Positions 43,566-52,010 of a stretch of 64,000 nucleotides of DNA are shown here, piece by piece (position 1 is the stretch's first letter; each line of letters opens with the position of its first letter). The stretch spans positions 124,001-188,000 of the forward strand of contig JANYES010000003.1 in the NCBI GenBank assembly GCA_025362975.1, given 5' to 3'. A model generated the notes under the pieces. The model ran no database searches, was not told where the DNA came from, and saw only the letters and a program-made list of their open reading frames with translations. The position numbers and the translations under genes were made by a program. The stretch comes from Alphaproteobacteria bacterium. Its GTDB lineage: Bacteria; Pseudomonadota; Alphaproteobacteria; Rickettsiales; SXRF01.

Positions 43566-44153
43566 GTGAAGAAATTTTTGATTACCAGCCTCGCCTTCGC
43601 AAGTTTTTCATCCTTTGTTGCTTTGCCTGCATTTGCAGCGCCTGAAGAATTTACGCTGGACCCGACACATACGTCGGTGACGTGGCAGGTGAGTCATATA
43701 GGATTTTCGACTTTCTATGGGAAGTTCAACAAGGTGACCGGTACGTTGACGCTGGATGAAGCAAAACCGGAAGCCAGCAAGGTGAGCGTTAAATTCGATA
43801 TGTCCGGGATTATAAGCGGCGTGGAAAAGCTTGATGAACATTTGAAAACAGATGCGTTCTTCGATGTGGCGAAATACCCGACAGCAACGTTTGAAAGCAC
43901 CAAGGTGGAAGTGACTTCGCCGGGCAAAACTGCGAGAGTGACCGGCAACCTGACCCTGCACGGCGTGACCAAGCCAGTGGTGCTGGACGTGACGCTGAAC
44001 AAAATCGGCGAATACCCGATGACGAAGAAAAAAGCTGTCGGCTTTGATGCGACCGCAACGATCAAGCGTTCGGATTTCGGCGTGAGCTACGGTATTCCAA
44101 TGGTGCCGGACGATGTTAAAATCATGATTGAATCGGAAGGTTCGCTTTCTTAA
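43566..44153 (+). CDS. YceI family periplasmic protein
   Basis: 195 residues. Signal peptide 1-24 (SFVALPAFA|APEE). Mature protein with the YceI lipocalin-like barrel signature: FTLDPTHTSVTWQVSHIGFSTFYGKF at the start, then VKFDMSGIISGVEKLDEHLKTDAFFDVAKYPTATFEST and GNLTLHGVTKPVVLDV, and FDATATIKRSDFGVSYGIPMVPDDVKI at the end. The family binds polyisoprenoid chains and is induced by base or stress. Divergent from the efflux operon; start (GTG at 43566) needs the nearby GGAG. Confidence 0.95.
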   Translation: MKKFLITSLAFASFSSFVALPAFAAPEEFTLDPTHTSVTWQVSHIGFSTFYGKFNKVTGTLTLDEAKPEASKVSVKFDMSGIISGVEKLDEHLKTDAFFDVAKYPTATFESTKVEVTSPGKTARVTGNLTLHGVTKPVVLDVTLNKIGEYPMTKKKAVGFDATATIKRSDFGVSYGIPMVPDDVKIMIESEGSLS

Positions 44154-44292
44154 GAGAAGTTTTCTTATTGAAATACGAAGCCTTATAGTTAGCTGATGGT
44201 TAATTAACAAGGCCCTTTTTCGTTCAGAATTTACCAATGCGTAAGGTTTTAGGACTACTATTAGTGTAGTCTCAGAATGATGCGGTTGGTTT

Positions 44293-44865
44293 GTGAAAAC
44301 GATTAAAAATCAAATTATTACTATCGTTATTACGTGCTTTATGGCTGCGGTGGCGGCCAGCCCGGCGGTTGCCGATTTCGGCACGACGGAAAGCCGTTTC
44401 ATCAGCGAGTTGCGCGTGCAGGCGGATAAGGGCAATCCCGAGGCACAGTATAATTTGGGAACTTCTTATTATGTGGGCGTGGGTATCGCCAAAAATTATG
44501 CGGAAGCTGTCAAGTGGCTCACGAAGTCGGCCGAGCAGGGTTATGCCAAGGCGGAATCGGGGCTGGGAACAATGTATTACGGCGGCTGGGGTGTGTCTAA
44601 GGACATGGCGGAGGCGCTGCGCTGGTGGCGCAAGGCGGCGGAGCATCACAACGCGGACGCGCAGGACCAGCTTGGGTTTGCGTATCTGCTGGGCGACGGG
44701 GTGCCGAGGGATAGTATTAAAGCGTATATGTGGTTCAACATCGCGGCTTCGAACAACGATAAGCATGCGAGCAAGGACCGCGACACGGTGGCGCGCTATA
44801 TGTCGGCGGACCAGATCGCCGAGGCGCAGCGGGTGCAGACGGAGTGGCTACAGAGCCATCCTTGA
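44293..44865 (+). CDS. Short secreted Sel1-repeat protein
   Basis: 190 residues, GTG start. Signal peptide about 1-27 (CFMAAVAASPAVA). Four Sel1-like repeats (AQYNLGTSYYVGVGIAKNYAEAVKWLTKSAEQGYAKAESGLGTMY and so on), then a charged tail ending in EWLQSHP. Paralogous in type to the larger gene at 23737, though not recently duplicated. Periplasmic or outer-membrane-associated protein-binding scaffold. A strong bidirectional terminator lies between it and the convergent sorting substrate. Confidence 0.9.
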   Translation: MKTIKNQIITIVITCFMAAVAASPAVADFGTTESRFISELRVQADKGNPEAQYNLGTSYYVGVGIAKNYAEAVKWLTKSAEQGYAKAESGLGTMYYGGWGVSKDMAEALRWWRKAAEHHNADAQDQLGFAYLLGDGVPRDSIKAYMWFNIAASNNDKHASKDRDTVARYMSADQIAEAQRVQTEWLQSHP

Positions 44866-44886
44866 CGCTTGCGAAATCCTGAATAA

Positions 44887-44916
44887 AAAAAAGGCCACCC
44901 GAAGGTGGCCTTTTCA
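44887..44916. terminator. Bidirectional rho-independent terminator
   Basis: AAAAGGCCACC-CGAA-GGTGGCCTTTT: an 11-bp perfect stem with a stable CGAA loop, A run on one side and T run on the other, so it ends transcription of both the Sel1 gene and the reverse-strand sorting-substrate gene. Confidence 0.92.
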
Positions 44917-44933
44917 TTTTGTTGTCGCTTCAA

Positions 44934-45587
44934 TTAAGCGAGGGTCGCTTTGCGTTTCTGGTGTGCGGCGAAGCCGAGACCAGCGAGTGCCAGCATCACA
45001 ACCGGCAGCGATGCAGGAAGCGGGATGTTGGAGATCGAGTAAGTGATCGTGCCAACGCTGTGCGGGTTAGCAGCGATGACAGCGGAAAGAGCACTGTAGA
45101 ACTGCTGAGCGAGGCTCGTGTAGTTGGTGACCTGGGTGTTACCAGTGGTGGTGCCAGCTGTAACGGTGTGTAGATCAGCCGTTGCAAACACGAGGGAAGT
45201 GCCGGGGTTGGCATCAACAAAACCGTAGTTGTGAACGCCGGTGGTTGAATCGCCGGTGGACGAACCGTGGTATTGGTGACCGTTCTTGAGGTAGTTGTAA
45301 GAAACGTAGCTGGTGAGATCACCGCCCTGCACGCCAGCGGTGAAGCTGTAGTGGAAATTGATCTGAGACATTTTCGGCAGGTAACCGTAAACGATGCCGT
45401 TGATGCCAACAAAGTTGCCAAAGGTGAATGAATCGGTCTAGATGTTGGTGATGGTGCCGGTTTGGCCAACATGCGTGAGGTTCATGTTCACGTTTGCGCC
45501 ATTGTAGTTGACAACATCCGCTTGTGCATTGCTGGTGGCGAGGGCGCTAAAAACAGCAATTGCAACAATTAAAGAGCGAAATTTCAT
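44934..45587 (-). pseudogene. VPLPA/PEP-CTERM-type sorting substrate interrupted by an in-frame amber
   Basis: Reading from ATG 45587 (AAGGA 12 bases upstream) gives a 217-codon frame: a signal peptide (MKFRSLIVAIAVFSALATSNAQA), a mature domain, and a C-terminal sorting signal of PLPASLP, hydrophobic helix VVMLALAGLGFAA, and basic tail HQKRK. Codon 50 (45440-45438) is TAG, between ...TITNI and TDSFTFG...; both flanks are in the same frame. The rest from MSQINFH would lack a signal peptide. PLPAS signals are the substrates of exosortases. TAG serves as a normal stop elsewhere in the window, so recoding is unlikely; a nonsense mutation (perhaps from CAG), a sequencing error or leaky readthrough are the options. 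Faces a Sel1 gene; operon neighbour of the PrsT-like gene is uncertain. Confidence 0.85.
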
Positions 45588-45723
45588 GGGTCTGGTGTTC
45601 CTTTTTTTTTAATTATTGTAGAATGAATATTAATTACAATGGATGGTATATCGACGCCTGTATAAGAATTCAATAACTATTTTACAATTTGGCATAGTTT
45701 TTGATCAACTGTAAACTTAGGTA

Positions 45724-45746
45724 ACAGTCGATTAAAAACCGACTGT
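45724..45746 (-). terminator. Weak hairpin after the PrsT-like gene
   Basis: ACAGTCG and CGACTGT enclose nine bases. It lies 16 bases past the stop of the PrsT-like gene. There is no clear T run on the reverse strand, so termination is doubtful. The rest of the 174-base gap is AT-rich and likely holds the promoter of the sorting substrate. Confidence 0.3.
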
Positions 45747-45761
45747 AAAATTTCAATTAAT

Positions 45762-48152
45762 TTATAGACCTGTAAGTATCTTTTTAGCCTCGACAATAGC
45801 GGGGTATTTCGCATTTTCCGCGGTTGCTTTCTGCAATTCAATCTTGGCCTGGGGCTTGTTGCTGGATTTCAGCAGGGCAGCGCCATAGTGATAGTGGATC
45901 TCAGGCGGAATCTTCTCGCCGACGACGGCGCGAGAGAGCAACGAGAGCGCTTTATCGTTCTTATTCAACCTGTAATAGATCCAGCCCATCGTGTCGAGGA
46001 CGCTCGGTTCGCTTGAGGCAGCGAATTTTTCGATGGTTTCCTTGGCTTTAGCAAGCATGTCGCTATCCGTGTAGAAATGGTCGGCGATGATGGAGGCCAT
46101 GTTATTGGCAGCCAGCACCATCTTGGGGTTGGATTTCAGGATATCGTCATACTTAGCAATGGCTTCCTTGTATTCGCCGCGTTGGCTGCGCACGGTGGCT
46201 TCCATGAGCGGGGCGCGCACATCTAACGGGATTGCAGTTTGCGCGTTCTTCAGGATTTCGAGGGCGTCATCTGACTTTTCGTCCGCCATCGCCATGCGTG
46301 CGAGGTTGAGGTATGGCTCCTGATTGATCGGGTGGTTGGCAATCGCTTTGTTGAAGGCGGCGGTTGCAAGGTCTTTTTTGCTTAATTGCAGGTAGCATTC
46401 GCCGAGCAGGGTGCTGACATAGGCGCTGTCGGTTTTGAGTGACGCTATATAATTAGTGACCGACTCCATTTCCTCAGGGGTGTGTACGACGCCTATTAAA
46501 GAATAGAGGGCGTGTTCGGCGATGGGGGCCGATGGGTTAGAATCGATAACTTTTTTATAGTCCTCGATTGCCTCGACGTGGTTATCGTGGCCTTCGGCGA
46601 GCTGGCCGGTGAGGAACGTGGCCGTGTCGTGCTGGCCTTTAATGGCGTCCAGCTTGTCGATGGCGGCTTTGGCGGCGTCGTAATCCTTGCCGGTGATGGC
46701 GACGCGGGCTTTGGTTTCCCATGCTACCGGATATTGCGGCGTGGCGGCGAGGACGAGGTCAAGCTGCTCGTTGGCGCGCTTGAAGTCTTTGTTGATGCTG
46801 TACATCTGGGCGAGGCGCGTGCGCGAGGCCGGGTTGGTGGGGTCGACTTCCATCAGCTGGTTCATGGTTTCGATGGCGAGGTCGGTGTAGCCTTGCAGCA
46901 GCAAAACTTCGCCGAGGAGTTGGAGGGCATCTTTGGATTTAGGACGATCGCGCAGCACGGCGCGAAGATCGTTGACAGAGGCGTCGTATTGGCCGCGGTC
47001 GGTTTCAAAGTTGGCGCGGATGAACAGCGCGTCGCTGTTGGTTGGGGTTTTGGCGAGCACGGCATTGACGGTTTTTTCAGCGTCGGCTTTGTCGCCTTTG
47101 GCGAAGTTGATGCTGGCGAGCGAGGTGCTGGCGTTCAGGCTTTGCTTGTCGTCGTCATTTTTGGCGATGATCTGTTGCAGCAGGGCGATGGCCTTGTCGG
47201 TCTGGTCATGCTGGACGTAGAGGTCGGAAAGCCACGTGTAAAGATCGCCGCGGTCGGGATTGGCTTTCATGTAACCCTGAACTTCTTTTTCAGCCGCGTC
47301 CATCGAGCGGAATTTGGCGAGGAAGTTGAAATAGGCGTGTTTGAGGTTCCAGTCGGCGGGGATTTCTTTGATGCTGGCTTGTAAGGAAGTGTCGGCGTCG
47401 TCGATCATGTTCGCGTTGATGTACATCTGCGCGAGGTAGAGGCGGTAATTGGCGTCTTTAGGTTTGAGGGCGAAGATGCCGTCATACGCTTCTTTAATTT
47501 TGGCGGCGTTGAAGGGCTTTTCGTAGATGCCGGCCTTGAGCATGAGCAGGGCTACGTTTTTGGGGTTGTGCTTAATAGCGTCTTCAAGGATTTCGCCAGC
47601 TTTTTTCAAGTCTTTTTGTGCCATTGCGGCACCGGTGAGAACGGAAAACGCGGTGACGTTGTCGGGGTCGTAGCTGAGCGCGAGGGTGGCCTCTTTAGTT
47701 GCTTCGGCGGGTTTCTTGTCGTGCAGCATGACGCCGGCGTTGAGGGCATGGGCTTCAGCGTTTTTTGGGTCATCGGCGAGCAATATGTCGATGCGTTTCT
47801 GGGCTTGTTCGGCCTGATTGCCAGCGAGGAAATAATGCGCGATTTTCTGCGCGGCGGGCGCGTAGTGCGGGCTTTGCTGCTCGGCCGAGAGGAAGTTGCC
47901 GAACGCGTTGCGGATGTCGCCTTCGGCTTCGTCGACGAGGCCCCAGCGATAGGCGATTTCAGGATCGGTCGGCATGATTTTCGCGGCGTTTTTGAAGTTG
48001 AGGCGCGCTTTTATGTTGTCGCCTTTATCGAAGGCTTCGATGCCGCGATGGATGTATTTCTGTTCTTTTTGTTTCGGCGTGTCGCGCGTGACATAAGCTA
48101 CAACGCTGACGGCTACGATGGCCATTAATCCCACTTTGTATTTTTTTTGCAT
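45762..48152 (-). CDS. PrsT-like TPR protein of the exosortase system
   Basis: 796 residues. One N-terminal membrane anchor (KVGLMAIVAVSVVAYV), without the lipobox Cys of typical PrsT lipoproteins, then about twenty TPR-like helical pairs along the protein (e.g. DNIKARLNFKNAAKIMPTDPEIAYRWGLVDEAEGDIRNAF, AIALLQQIIAKNDDDKQSLNAS, DTMGWIYYRLNKNDKALSLLSRAVV). The last block EIHYHYGAALLKSSNKPQAKIELQKA is the C-terminal motif of the family. PrsT proteins sit with exosortase genes and exopolysaccharide clusters; they may help to export or anchor substrates. Directly downstream is the exosortase gene in transcription order reversed: this gene follows it, 34 bases apart. Confidence 0.85.
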   Translation of the reverse strand: MQKKYKVGLMAIVAVSVVAYVTRDTPKQKEQKYIHRGIEAFDKGDNIKARLNFKNAAKIMPTDPEIAYRWGLVDEAEGDIRNAFGNFLSAEQQSPHYAPAAQKIAHYFLAGNQAEQAQKRIDILLADDPKNAEAHALNAGVMLHDKKPAEATKEATLALSYDPDNVTAFSVLTGAAMAQKDLKKAGEILEDAIKHNPKNVALLMLKAGIYEKPFNAAKIKEAYDGIFALKPKDANYRLYLAQMYINANMIDDADTSLQASIKEIPADWNLKHAYFNFLAKFRSMDAAEKEVQGYMKANPDRGDLYTWLSDLYVQHDQTDKAIALLQQIIAKNDDDKQSLNASTSLASINFAKGDKADAEKTVNAVLAKTPTNSDALFIRANFETDRGQYDASVNDLRAVLRDRPKSKDALQLLGEVLLLQGYTDLAIETMNQLMEVDPTNPASRTRLAQMYSINKDFKRANEQLDLVLAATPQYPVAWETKARVAITGKDYDAAKAAIDKLDAIKGQHDTATFLTGQLAEGHDNHVEAIEDYKKVIDSNPSAPIAEHALYSLIGVVHTPEEMESVTNYIASLKTDSAYVSTLLGECYLQLSKKDLATAAFNKAIANHPINQEPYLNLARMAMADEKSDDALEILKNAQTAIPLDVRAPLMEATVRSQRGEYKEAIAKYDDILKSNPKMVLAANNMASIIADHFYTDSDMLAKAKETIEKFAASSEPSVLDTMGWIYYRLNKNDKALSLLSRAVVGEKIPPEIHYHYGAALLKSSNKPQAKIELQKATAENAKYPAIVEAKKILTGL

Positions 48153-48186
48153 TTTCGTTCTTTCTTTTATGTTTTTGGCTCTTTGT

Positions 48187-49731
48187 TTACGGAGTCGGCA
48201 GGGTGTTGCCGGGAATGAAGGTTCTTGAAATCGGGAAAGCGTTGGTCAGGAATTCGTTGAGGCGCTTGTCGGCTTCTTCTTCGGATTCGTTCTTGGCGAT
48301 GGCGGTGACGGCGCGCACGAGGGCGCCGTCGGTGCGGTGCATGGTGATGGAATCAACCAGCATGTACCATTTGGCATAAGAGGTTTCGGTGATGATGCGG
48401 CCGCGTTCGTCGAACCAGAAGTAAACGAGCTGGCGGACGTCGCCTTTTTTGATGATGAAGCGGGAGACGTTTAATTTATCGCCGGTGCCGAGCTTGATGG
48501 GGACGACGTCGTTGCTGGTGATCTGCCAGCCGCCGCCGGGGATGCAGCTTGAGGGCGAATGGGTAGAGGAGCCGACGCGCTGGCTGTCATAATACGCGAT
48601 GTAGAAATTGACGATGGCGCTATCGTCTTGCGTGTAGTCGGCGAGCCAGTAGTCGCTGAGCTGCAGGCTTTGCAGGATGTCTACTTCCATCGATTTCTGC
48701 GCGCCGTGCCAGCTGCCGATGGTTTTGGGGAAGGTGGAGAAAGGCGGATGCGGCGGGATGACCTGTTCGCGTTCGCTGATGATACCCATGCCGAAGCTGG
48801 CGGCGAGCAATGCGGTGGCGGCGAGCGCAGCGGCTATGGGTGGGGCGTAGGTCAGGGGCGAGGTGAAGAGCTTGCCTTGCGCGAGGCCGAAATATTCGTA
48901 GCGGAAATGGCCGCCGGGGCTGGCTTTCAGTAATAGGATGACTTCGCCCAGAAGAATGAGCACGCAGATGAGGAATACGACCCAGCCTTCGAACTCATGA
49001 ATGAAACCTTCGGCCATGCTGGAGCCCCAGAGATTGACAGTGACGCCGATGACGGCGATGCGCAGGGAGTTCATGAAGATAGTGATGGGGATGGCGGAGA
49101 GGAACAGTACGGCGCGTTTCCAGAATTTATCCTGTAATAGATAGCCCATTAAATAGCCGAAGCTCATGAGAGGGAAGAGGTAGCGCAGCCCGGAGCAGGC
49201 TTCGACGACTTGCAGCTTGTATCCGCCGAGGTCGATGACGTTACCTTCTTGGTAAACGGGGATGCCGACGACATCGAGGAACCAGACGCCGATGGTCGAC
49301 GAGATGAGCTGGAGATGCTGGGAAAGGGCGGAGTAGAGCAAGTTAGGTAATGGGATGGCGAAGAAAAGATAGATGAAAGCGGGTGCGAGGACGCGGGCGG
49401 TTTGTTTGCCGAGGAAGGCGAGGGTGAGGCCGACGAGGCCGATGATGAAGCCGTAATGCGCGGCGGTCTGGAAGGCGGCGAGTTCGGCGATCAGTAGGAA
49501 AAGGCCGGTGATGGCAAGGGCGGGGAGGCCGGACCATGAGGGGCGGATGGTGGGTTTGGTGGCGGTGAGGATGTGCCATGCGATCATGAGGGCGATGAAG
49601 GGGATGACGATGCCGTGGCTGTATTCGTCGGTCTGCCATGCGGTCATGAGGTCGGTGCCAGCGGTGTGGTAGGCGACGAGCAGGAGGATTAAGGAGAGTG
49701 CGGCGAGCAGCGCGCAGGTTTTGGGGGTCAT
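48187..49731 (-). CDS. xrtD: Exosortase-EpsI fusion (XrtD-like)
   Basis: 514 residues from ATG 49731; the open frame extends upstream but the exosortase N-terminus begins here, and ATGA overlaps the glycosyltransferase stop. The N-terminal two thirds is an eight-helix membrane exosortase: catalytic Cys 179 in VVEACSGLRYLFPL, Arg 224 in NSLRI and His 245 in FIHEFEGW, the conserved triad of the family. The C-terminal third (from about 315) is an EpsI-type soluble domain (GSWHGAQKSM, VNFYIAYYDSQRVGSSTHSPSSCIPGGGW). Fusion to EpsI and the PLPAS signal of the nearby substrate both fit the VPLPA-CTERM-specific exosortase XrtD. It cleaves and passes on surface proteins, presumably linked to the exopolysaccharide made by the surrounding genes. 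Confidence 0.88.
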   Translation of the reverse strand: MTPKTCALLAALSLILLLVAYHTAGTDLMTAWQTDEYSHGIVIPFIALMIAWHILTATKPTIRPSWSGLPALAITGLFLLIAELAAFQTAAHYGFIIGLVGLTLAFLGKQTARVLAPAFIYLFFAIPLPNLLYSALSQHLQLISSTIGVWFLDVVGIPVYQEGNVIDLGGYKLQVVEACSGLRYLFPLMSFGYLMGYLLQDKFWKRAVLFLSAIPITIFMNSLRIAVIGVTVNLWGSSMAEGFIHEFEGWVVFLICVLILLGEVILLLKASPGGHFRYEYFGLAQGKLFTSPLTYAPPIAAALAATALLAASFGMGIISEREQVIPPHPPFSTFPKTIGSWHGAQKSMEVDILQSLQLSDYWLADYTQDDSAIVNFYIAYYDSQRVGSSTHSPSSCIPGGGWQITSNDVVPIKLGTGDKLNVSRFIIKKGDVRQLVYFWFDERGRIITETSYAKWYMLVDSITMHRTDGALVRAVTAIAKNESEEEADKRLNEFLTNAFPISRTFIPGNTLPTP

Positions 49732-50690
49732 GTGGGTTTGCCTTTGAAGCTGCGCAGGTAAGCTTGTAGCGCGAGCTGCTTGAATAGGTAGATAGGGACA
49801 GGAAAGGGATGAAGGAAGGCGGCGAGCGCGGCGCGGGAATTGCGCTTTTTGACGGCGAGGATAAGCATGCGCCATTGCAGGCGGCAATCAATGCTTAAAT
49901 AATGGCGGCGCAAAGCTTGCTGGTCGGCTTGTGTCAGGTTCGGGGTTTGCATGAGTTCACGGTCGCAGTCGCGTAAGTGCAGCAGGTCGGTTTCGGTGTG
50001 TTTGCCGCTAAGGGAGCCAGCGCGCACGACGGAGACGTAGCCTTGCGTGGGAAGGATGAGCAGGCGGGCACCATTGGCGAGGGCGCGGGCGTAAAGCTCG
50101 AAATCTTCGCCCAGGCGCATGTGTTCGCGGTAGTGGATTGCGTGGGCGTCCAGAAAAGCGCGGCGCATGAGGGGTTTTATGAAGCCTAGTTCGGCGCGGT
50201 TTTTTCCGGGGCGGGTGACGTTGGAGGAGACGAATTCGGCGAAGCTGATTGTTTTGGGTTGGGGGAGGGTTTTGCCGAGGAGATTTTTGCGCGGGCCGGT
50301 GATGTCATTTTCCTGCACCTGCCACATGTCGTCGGCGATGAAATCGGCGTCGGCGGCGTGAGCGAGAAGGTTTTTCATGCGGCCGGGAACGAAGAAATCG
50401 TCGGCGTCGAGCACGGCGAGCCATGCGCTGGCGCTGGCTTTGATGGCCTCATTGCGGGCAGCCGCGGGGCCGCCGTTTTTTTGCTGCTGGAGGATTTTGA
50501 GGCGGCCGGAGCCGTCATCGGCGGATTGTGCGGCCTGTGCGGTATTGTCGGGCGAGAGGTCGTCGACAACGATCACTTCGGATACTTCCGGCTCGGCAAG
50601 GGCGGAAGCGACGGCGCGCGCGACGGCGCCCGCGGCATTATAAGCCGCGATGATGACACAAATGGACTGATCGGTCTGGTTACTAATCAT
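49728..50690 (-). CDS. Glycosyltransferase family 2, ExoU/ExoW-like
   Basis: 320 residues. GT-A fold: CVIIAAYNAAGAVARAVASALAEP at the start, VVDDLSPDNTA, GGPAAARNEAI, and the metal-binding VLDADDFF (Asp-x-Asp). The following LGFIKPLMRRAFL and MRLGEDFELYARAL match the acceptor region of succinoglycan transferases such as ExoU and ExoW, and are also present in the transferase at 57684, so these two are paralogues. Cytoplasmic enzyme that adds one sugar to the lipid-linked repeat unit. Overlaps the exosortase gene by four bases. Divergent from the acyltransferase at 50852; the 161-base gap is AT-rich. Confidence 0.9.
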   Translation of the reverse strand: MISNQTDQSICVIIAAYNAAGAVARAVASALAEPEVSEVIVVDDLSPDNTAQAAQSADDGSGRLKILQQQKNGGPAAARNEAIKASASAWLAVLDADDFFVPGRMKNLLAHAADADFIADDMWQVQENDITGPRKNLLGKTLPQPKTISFAEFVSSNVTRPGKNRAELGFIKPLMRRAFLDAHAIHYREHMRLGEDFELYARALANGARLLILPTQGYVSVVRAGSLSGKHTETDLLHLRDCDRELMQTPNLTQADQQALRRHYLSIDCRLQWRMLILAVKKRNSRAALAAFLHPFPVPIYLFKQLALQAYLRSFKGKPT

Positions 50691-50851
50691 TACAGCATGT
50701 TACTATAATATATGGTAATTACTGATTCGTTTCGTGGTCGGATTGTATAGATTTGTGGCGGAGTTACAATGGGAAGCTGGGGATGTTAGTAAAAAGTTTT
50801 TTTATATATAAGCAGTTGTAATCATGTATTATATCCGTTAATACCCTGTTC

Positions 50852-52000
50852 ATGAAAACAATCGGCTCAGCGCTTGACCACTATCAGGGAATCGGTCCCG
50901 GGTTCGATTTCCTGCGCGTGACGCTGGCGGTGACCATTATTATGCACCACTCATTCCTCGTGGTGGACGGCAATACCGACTTCATCGACCAGCATCATTT
51001 ATGGGCCATTCTGGGCGTACCGGTGCCGATGTTTTTTGCGCTGAGCGGGTTCTTGGTTTCGGGGTCGGCGTTGCGGCTGCGCTTACGGGATTTCTGGATT
51101 AACCGGGGATTGCGCATCGTTCCGGCGCTGGCGGTGGATATTTTTATTTCGGCGCTGCTGATCGGGCCGCTGGTGACGGTGGTGCCGATTAGCGAGTATT
51201 ACACCGATAAGAAATTTTTGCATTATTTGCTGAATATCGTCGGGTTTATTCATTATGAATTGCCGGGCGTGTTTGTGAACAACCAGTTTCCCAATCAGGT
51301 GAACGGGTCGGTGTGGACGGTGCCGCTGGAGATGGGCTCTTATACGATCATGTCGCTGCTGATCGTGCTGGGTTGCGTGCGCTCGAAAACGCGTATGGTG
51401 GCGGCGGTGGTGGCGTTTACGGCGTTGTATTATGCGCTGATGCTTTACTTTACCGATCATGCATCGCCGATTGCGGGCGACGCGGCGTGGCAGCATTATA
51501 TGTTGAACTTCCTTGGCGAGCGCGGGAATTACCTGTTTTTCTATTTTATCGGCGGGTCGTTTACCTATGTGTTTCGTTATCAGATTCCGTTTTCGAAATG
51601 GCTCGCGCTGGCGATTGCGGCAATTGTTGTTGCCAATTTTGGCGGCGCGTTGCCGCTTGGGATGGCGAAGCCCGCGATGATGGCATTGCCGATTGCATAT
51701 CTCGTGGCGTTTATTGGATTGTGCCCGATTCCAAAATTGCCGGTGTATTCGCGCGGGGATTACTCGTACGGGATTTATTTATATGCGTATCCGTTGCAGC
51801 AATTGCTGGTGATGGTGTTTCCTGGGATAGCGGTGCTGGTGCATTTTGTGCTGTCGATTGTGGCGGTCACATGCGTGGCGATGTGTTCGTGGCATATTGT
51901 GGAAAAACCGATCTTAAGCGCGCGCCGGAAGTTCAGCTACACCGCCCATAAGGGCGACAACGACAAGCTGGAGCTTGTCAATATTCCGCCTTCACAGTGA
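50852..52000 (+). CDS. Acyltransferase 3 family protein, tandem copy 1
   Basis: 382 residues, about ten membrane helices. YQGIGPGFDFLRVTLAVTIIMHHS holds the R and H of the active site (DFLR, HHS), followed by VPVPMFFALSGFLVSGSALRLRLRDFWINRGLRIVPAL, the acyltransferase-3 block; DYSYGIYLYAYPLQQ stands near the end. ExoZ-like enzymes of this family O-acetylate succinoglycan. The gene behind it is a clear duplicate. Plus strand island between reverse-strand operons. Confidence 0.92.
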   Translation: MKTIGSALDHYQGIGPGFDFLRVTLAVTIIMHHSFLVVDGNTDFIDQHHLWAILGVPVPMFFALSGFLVSGSALRLRLRDFWINRGLRIVPALAVDIFISALLIGPLVTVVPISEYYTDKKFLHYLLNIVGFIHYELPGVFVNNQFPNQVNGSVWTVPLEMGSYTIMSLLIVLGCVRSKTRMVAAVVAFTALYYALMLYFTDHASPIAGDAAWQHYMLNFLGERGNYLFFYFIGGSFTYVFRYQIPFSKWLALAIAAIVVANFGGALPLGMAKPAMMALPIAYLVAFIGLCPIPKLPVYSRGDYSYGIYLYAYPLQQLLVMVFPGIAVLVHFVLSIVAVTCVAMCSWHIVEKPILSARRKFSYTAHKGDNDKLELVNIPPSQ

Positions 52001-52010
52001 AAGAATAAGT

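Noticed and set aside
45438-45440. Recoded TAG as a sense codon in the organism
   Set aside because: TAG ends several intact genes here (YggT, the Sel1 gene at 23737, the gene at 35517), so general recoding is excluded.
46512-47384. Forward frame of 290 codons
   Set aside because: Antisense of the PrsT-like TPR gene.
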